Source: Bovifimicola sp050309585 (GTDB lineage: Bacteria > Bacillota > Clostridia > Lachnospirales > Lachnospiraceae). From it: a stretch of DNA of 22,315 nucleotides. The translations under genes and the position numbers were made by a program. Positions 7,394-14,461 of this stretch are shown one piece after another. The stretch's first letter is position 1. Every line of letters starts with the position of its first letter. The stretch covers positions 1 through 22,315 of the forward strand of contig JBNRML010000006.1 of the NCBI GenBank assembly GCA_050309585.1, written 5' to 3'. The notes below the pieces were generated by a model, which was not told the DNA's origin, searched no databases, and was given only the letters and a program-made list of their open reading frames with translations.

Positions 7394-8584
7394 ATGGAAA
7401 AATTATTATTTACTTCAGAATCAGTAACAGAAGGACATCCGGACAAAATTTGTGATCAGATTTCAGATGCAGTGTTAGATGCATTGTTAGAGCAGGATCC
7501 AATGAGCCGTGTGGCATGTGAGACATGTACAACAACAGGTCTTGTTTTGGTAATGGGCGAGATAACTTCAAAGGCAAATATTAACATACAGAAAATCGTT
7601 AGAGACACTATTCGCGAAATTGGATATGATGCTTCAGAAAAAGGTTTTGATGCCAATACATGTGGTGTAATGGTAGCACTGGATGAGCAGTCAGCTGATA
7701 TTGCAATGGGTGTTAACAAGGCATTGGAGGCAAGAGAAAACTCAATGTCTGATGAAGAGATAGAGGCAATTGGTGCAGGGGACCAGGGTATGATGTTTGG
7801 TTTTGCTTCTAACGAAACAGAGGAGTACATGCCATATCCTATCGCTTTGGCACACAAGCTTGCGCTTAAGCTTACAGAGGTTCGTAAAAATGGTACATTA
7901 CCATATTTAAGACCTGACGGAAAAACTCAGGTGACTGTAGAATACGATGAAAATGGAAAACCACTTCACTTAAATGCAGTTGTACTTTCTACACAGCATG
8001 ATGCAGAAGTTACACAGGAGCAGATTCATGAGGATATTAAAAAATATGTATTTGAGCCTGTATTGCCAAAGGAATTACTTCATGAGGGAACAAAGTTCTT
8101 CATCAACCCAACAGGAAGATTCGTAATTGGCGGACCAAATGGTGACAGTGGTCTTACAGGAAGAAAAATTATTGTTGATACTTACGGTGGATATGCCCGT
8201 CATGGCGGCGGAGCTTTCTCAGGAAAGGACTGCACAAAGGTTGACCGTTCGGCAGCATACGCTGCAAGATACGTAGCAAAGAACATCGTTGCAGCAGGAC
8301 TTGCGGATAAATGTGAAATTCAGCTGTCATATGCAATTGGTGTGGCACAGCCAACATCAGTTATGGTAGATTCATTTGGAACAGGAAAGCTTTCAGACGA
8401 AAAGCTCGTTGAAATAATTCGTGAGAACTTTGACTTGCGTCCGGCAGGCATTATTAAAATGCTTGATTTAAGAAGACCAATCTACAAGCAGACAGCAGCT
8501 TATGGTCATTTTGGAAGAAATGATTTGAATCTTCCATGGGAACAGCTCAATAAGGTACAGGATCTTAAGAAGTATCTTGCTTAA
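7394..8584 (+). CDS. metK: S-adenosylmethionine synthetase (methionine adenosyltransferase)
   Basis: This enzyme makes SAM from methionine and ATP in the cytoplasm. The protein of 396 residues is full length. It starts FTSESVTEGHPDKICDQISD, where H15 and D17 are the metal/ATP site, and carries GAGDQGMMFG near residue 118 and GGGAFSGKDCTKVDRSAAY near 265, all hallmark motifs. The start ATG follows AAGGAAAGG. It is controlled by the SAM-I riboswitch and terminator upstream, which fits feedback by its own product. A terminator-like hairpin lies 65 nt after the stop codon. Confidence 0.97.
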   Translation: MEKLLFTSESVTEGHPDKICDQISDAVLDALLEQDPMSRVACETCTTTGLVLVMGEITSKANINIQKIVRDTIREIGYDASEKGFDANTCGVMVALDEQSADIAMGVNKALEARENSMSDEEIEAIGAGDQGMMFGFASNETEEYMPYPIALAHKLALKLTEVRKNGTLPYLRPDGKTQVTVEYDENGKPLHLNAVVLSTQHDAEVTQEQIHEDIKKYVFEPVLPKELLHEGTKFFINPTGRFVIGGPNGDSGLTGRKIIVDTYGGYARHGGGAFSGKDCTKVDRSAAYAARYVAKNIVAAGLADKCEIQLSYAIGVAQPTSVMVDSFGTGKLSDEKLVEIIRENFDLRPAGIIKMLDLRRPIYKQTAAYGHFGRNDLNLPWEQLNKVQDLKKYLA

Positions 8585-8649
8585 TTAATGAAAAATTTAT
8601 ATTTGTGATAAATTCTTTATTAGTATATGTAATAAGTATGTGTTAATAT

Positions 8650-8687
8650 ATATGTGGTTGCATTTGTGTGTGACCACATATTTTTTT
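8650..8687 (+). terminator. Intrinsic terminator after metK
   Basis: ATATGTGGT (8650-8658) pairs with ACCACATAT (8673-8681). The stem can extend through wobble pairs to a 4-nt loop and is followed by a run of T residues up to 8687. It ends 24 nt before the histidine kinase start, leaving little room for a separate promoter after it. Confidence 0.75.
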
Positions 8688-8711
8688 AGACACAACGAAT
8701 TGAGGATTAGT

Positions 8712-10220
8712 ATGAAACTAAAAACAAAGATTAAGCTTTCATTTGTGGTTTTGCTGGTTATACCAATTCTTTTGATGACCAGTGTGATTTTTTCCATAAG
8801 TGCCATTCAGATAAAAATTATTGAAAATAAATATGGCGTTGAAGATGTTGGAGCCTCTGGTCTGATTAATCCCACAAAGATTTATGGAAAGGTTACGGAA
8901 AATCTGTATCGGGAGATACTGGCTAAAATTGAGCAGGATACGGAACCACTAAAAGATGTAAAATATCTTGAAAAACTTAATGATAAGGTTAATGATAAAT
9001 TTTCATATATTGTTGTAAAAAAAGATGACGAAGTAATTTTCGATGGGTGTGAAGATGAGACTGCAGAAATTGCAGACAAGCTTCCGAATTACAAGGGGGC
9101 CTTAGAGTACCCGGCAACCTATCAGAGTAACTCATATATATACGGCAGCTACAAGTATCTCATTAAGCAGATTACTTTTTATTACAATGATAACAGTCAG
9201 GGAAATATCTACATTATTACTGAGATTGGAGAAATTGTTCCACAGATTAAGTCAATGATTCTTGAAATGGTCATTTCAGTCGTGATTATCGTTTTGTCAA
9301 CTGCCATTATCCTTACCATGTGGATACAGAAAAGCATTATGCGTCCTTTGCAGAGGCTTACTGAGGCGACTAAAAAGATTGCCGAGGGGGATTTGGATTT
9401 TACGCTTAAGTCTGAAAAAAAAGATGAGTTTGGGGAATTATGTAATGATTTCGAGGAAATGAGAAAGAGACTTAAAGAGTCTGCTGAGGACAAGATTAGG
9501 GACGAGGAAGAGAGTAAGGAACTTATCAGTAACATTTCCCATGATTTGAAGACACCTATTACCGCCATAAAGGGGTATGTGGAAGGAATTATGGATGGTG
9601 TGGCCGATACCCCTGAAAAAATGGATAAATATATTAGAACCATTTACAACAAGGCAAACGACATGGACAGGCTGATTGGTGAGCTGACTATTTATTCCCG
9701 GATTGACACTAACAGAATACCGTACAATTTTGCCAAGGTTAATGTGGATGAATATTTCTCAGATTGTGCAGACGAGATTTCAATAGAGTTAAGCGCAAAA
9801 AACATCACGTTAAATTATTTTAACTATGTGGATAGAAATACCGTGATAATTGCTGACCCTGAACAGTTGAAGAGGGTTATTAACAACATAATAAGTAATT
9901 CCGTGAAGTATATAGGAAATAAGCAGGGTGCACTGAATATACGAATCAAGGATGAGAATGATTTCATTCATGTGGAAATAGAAGACAATGGAAAGGGTAT
10001 TGACCAGAAGGATTTGCCGTATATTTTTGACCGCTTCTACAGGACAGATGCATCGAGAAATTCCAACCAGGGAGGAAGCGGAATCGGACTTGCAATTACC
10101 AAAAAGATTATCGAGGTACACGGTGGAAAAATATGGGCAACCAGTAAACTGAATACGGGTACCATAATCCACTTTATTATACGAAAATATTTTGAACCGG
10201 AGGGAAATTTGAATGAGTAA
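8712..10220 (+). CDS. Membrane sensor histidine kinase of a two-component system
   Basis: Sensor kinase of about 502 residues. It has an N-terminal transmembrane helix (residues 9-30), an extracellular sensing region of roughly 140 residues, and a second helix around VISVVIIVLSTAIILTMW. A HAMP segment follows (RPLQRLTEATKKIAEGDLDF), then HisKA with the phospho-acceptor in NISHDLKTPITAIKGY (H277). The ATPase domain has NNIISNSVKY, EDNGKGIDQKDLPYIFDRFYR and GGSGIGLAITKKI boxes. All catalytic boxes look intact. ATG 8712 follows GAGGATTAGT. The longer frame from 8640 would run through the metK terminator. The gene overlaps the response regulator by 8 nt, so the two are translated together. The stimulus is unknown; the external domain shows no family I recognise. 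Confidence 0.93.
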   Translation: MKLKTKIKLSFVVLLVIPILLMTSVIFSISAIQIKIIENKYGVEDVGASGLINPTKIYGKVTENLYREILAKIEQDTEPLKDVKYLEKLNDKVNDKFSYIVVKKDDEVIFDGCEDETAEIADKLPNYKGALEYPATYQSNSYIYGSYKYLIKQITFYYNDNSQGNIYIITEIGEIVPQIKSMILEMVISVVIIVLSTAIILTMWIQKSIMRPLQRLTEATKKIAEGDLDFTLKSEKKDEFGELCNDFEEMRKRLKESAEDKIRDEEESKELISNISHDLKTPITAIKGYVEGIMDGVADTPEKMDKYIRTIYNKANDMDRLIGELTIYSRIDTNRIPYNFAKVNVDEYFSDCADEISIELSAKNITLNYFNYVDRNTVIIADPEQLKRVINNIISNSVKYIGNKQGALNIRIKDENDFIHVEIEDNGKGIDQKDLPYIFDRFYRTDASRNSNQGGSGIGLAITKKIIEVHGGKIWATSKLNTGTIIHFIIRKYFEPEGNLNE

Positions 10221-10902
10221 GATATTGATTGTTGAAGATGAGATAAGTATTGCGGAACTTGAGAAGGATTATCTTGAGCTCAGTGGATTTGAGGTGGAAA
10301 TAGAGACCTCAGGGGAAAATGGACTGTCCAGGGCACTAGACGAAGATTTTGATTTGATAATTCTGGATATTATGCTTCCGGAGGTCAGCGGTTTTGATAT
10401 TTGCAAACAGGTCAGGGAAAAGAAAAACACGCCTATCCTTATGGTGTCTGCCAAAAAGGACGATATTGACAAGATTCACGGTCTTGGAATAGGGGCTGAT
10501 GATTACATTACAAAGCCATTCAGTCCCAGTGAGCTGGTGGCCAGGGTAAAGGCACATCTGGCGAGATATGACAGACTTATTGGTTCCGGCGCTCAGGAGA
10601 ATGAGATTATTGAGATAAGAGGTCTTAAAATTGATAAAACCGCAAGAAGAGTGTACCTTAATGGAGAGGAAAAAATATTTACAACAAAGGAATTTGATTT
10701 GCTGACATTTTTAGCCCAGAATCCGAATCGCGTATTTACAAAGGAAGAATTGTTTAACAAAATCTGGGAGATGGAATCTGTGGGGGAAATTGCTACTGTC
10801 ACAGTTCACATTAAGAAGATAAGAGAGAAAATTGAGTACTCCACATCTAAGCCACAGTATATTGAAACTATCTGGGGGGTTGGGTACCGCTTTAAAATGT
10901 AG
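10213..10902 (+). CDS. OmpR/PhoB-family response regulator
   Basis: The 229-residue protein has a receiver domain with the acidic pocket E8-D9 and phospho-acceptor D52 (LIILDIMLPEVSGFD), a conserved SAKKDD stretch and the ADDYITKPF lysine motif. A C-terminal winged-helix DNA-binding domain follows, with LTFLAQNPNRVFTKEELFNK, TVTVHIKKIREKIE and the terminal IWGVGYRFKM. It is the partner of the kinase just upstream, which it overlaps by 8 nt. The order kinase-then-regulator is the reverse of the more common arrangement. Target genes are not evident. The AI-2E-family gene follows after about 83 nt with no terminator between, so it may be read through. Confidence 0.95.
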   Translation: MSKILIVEDEISIAELEKDYLELSGFEVEIETSGENGLSRALDEDFDLIILDIMLPEVSGFDICKQVREKKNTPILMVSAKKDDIDKIHGLGIGADDYITKPFSPSELVARVKAHLARYDRLIGSGAQENEIIEIRGLKIDKTARRVYLNGEEKIFTTKEFDLLTFLAQNPNRVFTKEELFNKIWEMESVGEIATVTVHIKKIREKIEYSTSKPQYIETIWGVGYRFKM

Positions 10903-10985
10903 AATATCAAAAGTCGCCATAAATAAATGAATACTTACCAAAAATCAGACAATACTAACCATATAATATGTATGGTGGTGTTGAA

Positions 10986-11942
10986 ATGAAAATGGAATTA
11001 TCGGAAGAGTCAAAATATATAATTAAACTTGTGGGAACATCGGTAACAGTCTATCTGGCATTCAGATATCTGTTGCCGATTTTTATGCCTCTTGTCTTCG
11101 CATGGATACTAAAATGCATTCTCGAGCCGGGGGCAGATTTTTTGTCAGAGAGGTTCAGGATAAATAAAAAAATCACATCACTTGTATTCATGCTGGTATT
11201 TTTGTTTATTGTCGGGAGCGGATTGTATTTTCTGTCAGTTTTTGCAATGGAAAAAGGAAGAGATGTGTGGGATAATCTGCAGTATTATGAAAATCAGTTT
11301 GAAAAATATCTTGAAAGGACTCTTAAGGGTTCGGGAATTGAAAATGCTGATAAGGAAAAAATATTTTCGGAATTTGTTAAATATGGCATGACAAAATCAA
11401 TCAACACTGCCAGAGGCATGGTGAATTTATTTGTTTTTTTGTTAACCACAATTATTACTACTTATTTTCTGATGACAGAAAAGCCTGTGAAACTTACAAA
11501 AATATCAAGGCTTTTAGAGGTGAAAAATAATGTGGTTGAGGTTTGCAAGGCCTATGTGAAAACACAGGCTGTAATCATGGTTATCACGGCATCTATATGT
11601 TTCGCCGCGTTTTCAATTATGAAAGCAAAATACCCATTGATACTGGGGATAATAGTGGGTATAATGGATTCACTTCCTGCAATTGGTCTGGGTGTAATGC
11701 TTTTGCCTGCGGGGATAATCTGCATTATTAAGGGAAAATTTTTTAGTTCAATAATTATATTCATAACTTATATAATATGTTATATAATTAGACAGATAAT
11801 AGAGCCAAAGCTTATGGGCAGACAGATAGGAATTTCGGCAGTGGAGACCATCATTTCGATGTTTGCCGGATTTAGGTTGTTTGGTATAGCCGGGGTCATT
11901 TTGGGACCATTAGGTTATGTAATAATAAAACAATTGGTGTGA
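10986..11942 (+). CDS. AI-2E family (PerM-type) membrane protein
   Basis: About 318 residues with a hydrophobic pattern typical of the AI-2E/PerM family. Paired helices occur near the N terminus (FRYLLPIFMPLVFAWILKCI), then an extracytoplasmic or peripheral stretch, and a cluster of C-terminal helices. The family signature region is LGIIVGIMDSLPAIGLGVML and RQIIEPKLMGRQIGISAVET, ending in GIAGVILGPLGYVI. Members export small molecules or act in osmotic and sporulation functions (B. subtilis YtvI is related). The specific substrate here is unknown. I place the start at ATG 10986 after GGTGGTG; the in-frame ATG at 10968 lies upstream of that site. The CCA-adding enzyme gene begins 14 nt after its stop, so the two are probably co-transcribed. 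Confidence 0.85.
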   Translation: MKMELSEESKYIIKLVGTSVTVYLAFRYLLPIFMPLVFAWILKCILEPGADFLSERFRINKKITSLVFMLVFLFIVGSGLYFLSVFAMEKGRDVWDNLQYYENQFEKYLERTLKGSGIENADKEKIFSEFVKYGMTKSINTARGMVNLFVFLLTTIITTYFLMTEKPVKLTKISRLLEVKNNVVEVCKAYVKTQAVIMVITASICFAAFSIMKAKYPLILGIIVGIMDSLPAIGLGVMLLPAGIICIIKGKFFSSIIIFITYIICYIIRQIIEPKLMGRQIGISAVETIISMFAGFRLFGIAGVILGPLGYVIIKQLV

Positions 11943-11956
11943 AAGGCTGTGATAAA

Positions 11957-13171
11957 ATGAAGATAACAACGCCAAAAAGTGTAAACATTATTATAAAAAT
12001 TTTGAATGATAACGGATATGAGGCATATGCCGTTGGTGGCTGTGTGAGGGATGCTATTTTAGGTAAGGAGCCCAATGACTGGGACATTACCACATCTGCA
12101 CTTCCGGAGCAGGTGAAAGAGTTGTTTCACAAAACCATTGATACGGGAATTGCTCACGGAACAGTCACAGTAATGATAGACAGAGTTGGATATGAGGTGA
12201 CTACATACCGAATAGACGGGGAATACGAGGATGGAAGGCATCCGAAAAATGTGGAATTTACCGGAAACCTCATTGAGGATTTGAAGAGAAGGGATTTTAC
12301 GATAAATGCCATGGCTTACAACGGAAGAGACGGCATTGTAGATGCTTTTGACGGAATCTCAGATATTAATAACAGGATAATCAGATGTGTTGGGGTTCCA
12401 CAGGACAGATTTAACGAAGATGCCCTGAGGATTCTCAGAACCGTCAGATTTTCGGCCACACTGGATTTTGAGATTGAAGAGGAAACCTATAAAGCGGTTA
12501 AGGAACTGGCAGGTAATCTCGAAAAGATAAGTAAGGAGAGGATACAGGCAGAACTTGAAAAGCTTCTTATGTCGGAACATCCTGACAGAATAATTACATT
12601 GTATGACACAGGAATTGCAAATGTTATTTTTCCTGAAATTGTGAGACTTAAAGAAATGGATAAACTTGATGAAGTGGCGGAAATGCTTGGGAAAATGCCG
12701 GAAAACCACTATTTGAGGTGGAGTTGTCTTTTTGCTTTCAGCACAAAGCAGGAGGCTTCGGGACAATTAAGGAATCTGAAGTTTGACAATAAAACCATCG
12801 ATGTGGTTTCGAGAATTGTGGATGCATCGAAACGGGAACTTCCGAAAACAGCAGGAGAAATACGAAGAGACGTTTTCGAAATAGGTGAAGATGTCTATAA
12901 ATATTATCTGGAGTTTATGAAAATATTTATGGAAGAAAGAAAAGATGAAATATCAGGTATTGAAAAAGAATATGGTGAGATTCTTGAAAGAGGAGAGTGT
13001 ACATCGCTAAAGGGACTTGCGGTTAATGGCAGGGATTTGATTGAACTTGGTGTGAAGAGAGGTTCAGAGGTGGGAGAAGGCCTTAAGATGCTTTTGTATA
13101 AAGTGCTTGAAAATCCTAATTTAAATGAGAGGGAGACGTTGCTTAACATATTTGTAGAAAATCGTTCATAA
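11957..13171 (+). CDS. cca: CCA-adding tRNA nucleotidyltransferase
   Basis: Class II nucleotidyltransferase, which adds or repairs the 3' CCA end of tRNAs. The head domain shows GGCVRD (residues 27-32) and the catalytic D41-W-D43 pair in NDWDITTS, followed by RRDFTINAMAYN, which recognises ribose and metal. RFNEDALRILRTVRFSATL and ISKERIQAELEKLL form the nucleotide-selecting neck. Length of about 404 residues is in the family range. Related poly(A) polymerases share these motifs, but a Gram-positive genome normally has the CCA enzyme in this form. ATG 11957 has AAAGG about 10 nt upstream. The longer frame from GTG 11939 overlaps the preceding stop. A sigma-E-like promoter lies at the 3' end of this gene. 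Confidence 0.92.
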   Translation: MKITTPKSVNIIIKILNDNGYEAYAVGGCVRDAILGKEPNDWDITTSALPEQVKELFHKTIDTGIAHGTVTVMIDRVGYEVTTYRIDGEYEDGRHPKNVEFTGNLIEDLKRRDFTINAMAYNGRDGIVDAFDGISDINNRIIRCVGVPQDRFNEDALRILRTVRFSATLDFEIEEETYKAVKELAGNLEKISKERIQAELEKLLMSEHPDRIITLYDTGIANVIFPEIVRLKEMDKLDEVAEMLGKMPENHYLRWSCLFAFSTKQEASGQLRNLKFDNKTIDVVSRIVDASKRELPKTAGEIRRDVFEIGEDVYKYYLEFMKIFMEERKDEISGIEKEYGEILERGECTSLKGLAVNGRDLIELGVKRGSEVGEGLKMLLYKVLENPNLNERETLLNIFVENRS

Positions 13172-13174
13172 TAT
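13148..13174 (+). promoter_or_regulatory. Candidate sporulation sigma-E promoter before cotS
   Basis: ATATTT (13148-13153) and CATAATAT (13167-13174) are separated by 13 nt. The second box fits the sigma-E -10 consensus CATAHWWT exactly and the first resembles the ATA-rich -35. It lies at the very end of cca and about 183 nt before the CotS-like gene, so element B would be in the leader. The site is inferred by pattern only. Confidence 0.4.
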
Positions 13175-13197
13175 GATAGTGTCCTTGTGATAATTTG

Positions 13198-13361
13198 CTG
13201 TGGAATGGAGGTTAGTGTGAAAAATCACACCGAAGTGCTGATTTTTCACACAGCTAATTGTGCCGCAGGCGTCCCAATTAGTTTTATCGCAGAGCTGAAT
13301 CTGAAATTCAGCTCGCGATTCCTCCGACGCAAAGCGTCTGTGGAATGGAGGTTAGTATGAA
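13198..13361 (+). repeat. Structured four-hairpin element, copy B, inside the cotS leader
   Basis: A 24-bp near-perfect direct repeat (13198-13221 and 13338-13361, one mismatch, GTG versus ATG start codon) contains GGAATGGAGGTTAGT and the first codon. Between the two lie four hairpins. H1 is 13216-13227 with 13239-13250 (12 bp). H2 is 13254-13260 with 13275-13281 (7 bp, inner GCC/GGC). H3 is 13286-13290 plus 13292-13300 with 13306-13319 (14 bp, one bulged A). H4 is GACGC 13326-13330 with GCGTC 13334-13338. Order and spacing match copy A at 2625-2787, and the arms differ yet still pair. The H1 top and all of H2-H4 carry compensating differences. The repeat unit is 140 bp. Confidence 0.78.
13217..13360 (+). 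CDS. 47-codon leader ORF within element B, overlapping cotS by ATGA
   Basis: GTG at 13217, preceded by GGAGG (13206-13210), opens a frame of 47 codons running through all four hairpins. The peptide starts VKNHTEVLIFHTANC and ends FLRRKASVEWRLV. Its TGA (13358-13360) shares the ATGA with the start codon of the CotS-like gene (13357), a classical arrangement for translational coupling. The peptide is basic at the C-terminal end and has no family I recognise. The open frame could be a by-product of the repeat structure, since copy A's equivalent frame stops after 16 codons. If translated, ribosome passage would melt the hairpins and present the cotS start. Confidence 0.35.
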   Translation: MKNHTEVLIFHTANCAAGVPISFIAELNLKFSSRFLRRKASVEWRLV

Positions 13362-14355
13362 CGATAAGGGTTTGAGCGTACTGGATAAATATGAATTCAA
13401 TTTAAAAAAGACAGGTAGAGAAAAAGGAGCCGTTCTGTTGGATACAGATAAGGGCTTCTTTTTGTTAAAGGAGTATAATGGAAGTCCTCAAAAGCTACAG
13501 TTTGAAAATGATTTGCTGAAAAGCCTGTGGGAAAAATATGGAATAAAGGGTGATTACACCTTGGAAAATAGTAATGGTGAACTGATTAGTGATGGTGAAG
13601 ATGGCAAAAGCTATATAGTTAAAAGATGGTTTAAGTCAAGGGATATGGAGCAGAAAAATCCGAAACACATAAAATCAGCAGGGAATATGCTTGGAAGACT
13701 GCATAAGGGGCTGAGAAATATAGGAGACCTGGAGGTATGCACTGAAAACCGGATAAGTGATATGGAGCAATATTTTGGTCAGGAGTTTTTGAGGCATAAT
13801 AATGAAATGAGAAGGACGAGAAATTTCATTCGACAAAAAAAACGAAAAAATGAATTTGAATTAATGGTGCTTGACAGTTTTGACAGATTCTGGGAAGAGG
13901 GAAAGAAAGCAGAGGAAGAATTTTATGCTCTTAACATGAATGAATTTATTAAAAAGAATTGTCAGAAAAAGGCATTGATTCACGGAGCTTACAATTATCA
14001 TAATCTTGTGTTTGTAGGAGAAGAAATCATTGTTACCAACTATTCCAAGGTGAAATATGGAATACAGGTCAGGGATTTGTATGATTTTATGAGAAAGACT
14101 CTTGAGAAAATGGGTTGGGACACAAAAATTGGAAAGAGTATCATAGAGGAATATCAAAAAAATAATGTTTTGAGCCAGGAGGAAAAGAATTATCTGCTGT
14201 TAAAGCTTTGTTATCCCGAGAAGTACTGGAAAATTCTAAGTCATTATAACAATACAGGGAAAGTGTGGATTCCTGATAAAGACGTGATTAAGCTTAAAAA
14301 TACAATTGCGGAGGCCGAAAACAGGAAAAAATTTATTAACAGTTTGTTAATTTAA
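13357..14355 (+). CDS. CotS-family spore coat protein, kinase-like fold with altered active site
   Basis: A protein of about 332 residues resembling CotS/YutH-type spore coat proteins, which share the aminoglycoside phosphotransferase fold. The N-terminal lobe includes GFFLLKEYNGSPQKLQFE and SYIVKRWF. MLGRLHKGL begins the second lobe. The catalytic loop that should read H-G-D-x4-N is HGAYNYHN (residues 209-216), so the usual Asp is Ala211. The metal-binding Asp region reads IVTNYSKVKYGIQVRDLYDF, with no obvious DxD. It is therefore probably a structural or non-catalytic member. ATG 13357 has GGAGG 6 nt upstream and shares an ATGA with the upstream leader ORF. The candidate sigma-E promoter and element B lie before it, fitting expression in the mother cell during sporulation. 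Confidence 0.8.
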   Translation: MNDKGLSVLDKYEFNLKKTGREKGAVLLDTDKGFFLLKEYNGSPQKLQFENDLLKSLWEKYGIKGDYTLENSNGELISDGEDGKSYIVKRWFKSRDMEQKNPKHIKSAGNMLGRLHKGLRNIGDLEVCTENRISDMEQYFGQEFLRHNNEMRRTRNFIRQKKRKNEFELMVLDSFDRFWEEGKKAEEEFYALNMNEFIKKNCQKKALIHGAYNYHNLVFVGEEIIVTNYSKVKYGIQVRDLYDFMRKTLEKMGWDTKIGKSIIEEYQKNNVLSQEEKNYLLLKLCYPEKYWKILSHYNNTGKVWIPDKDVIKLKNTIAEAENRKKFINSLLI

Positions 14356-14375
14356 AAAAAGTATCTGTATTTTTT

Positions 14376-14404
14376 TTGACTTTATTAAAAGAATAATATA
14401 TAAT
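14376..14404 (+). promoter_or_regulatory. Strong sigma-A promoter for the PEGA-domain gene
   Basis: TTGACT (14376-14381) and TATAAT (14399-14404) are separated by 17 nt. Both boxes are near consensus, and they lie 58 nt before the start of the PEGA-domain gene. It separates that gene transcriptionally from cotS. Confidence 0.75.
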
Positions 14405-14461
14405 ACAAGGGATTATGTAGGTGGCAAGATAATTAGTCTTCAAATTAGACTGGAGAGTGTT

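Noticed and set aside
7273..7455. 60-codon ORF across the riboswitch expression platform
   Set aside because: It overlaps the terminator and the metK start in another frame and has no ribosome binding site.
8640..8711. Histidine kinase start at GTG 8640, adding 24 residues
   Set aside because: That region contains the terminator hairpin and T-run. GAGGATTAGT before ATG 8712 is the proper initiation site, and the added residues do not look like a signal or membrane segment.
10960..10967. Sigma-E promoter (CATATAAT) for the AI-2E-family gene
   Set aside because: The -10 box fits both sigma-E and sigma-A, but no acceptable -35 box lies at the right distance and the leader would be only about 10-12 nt.
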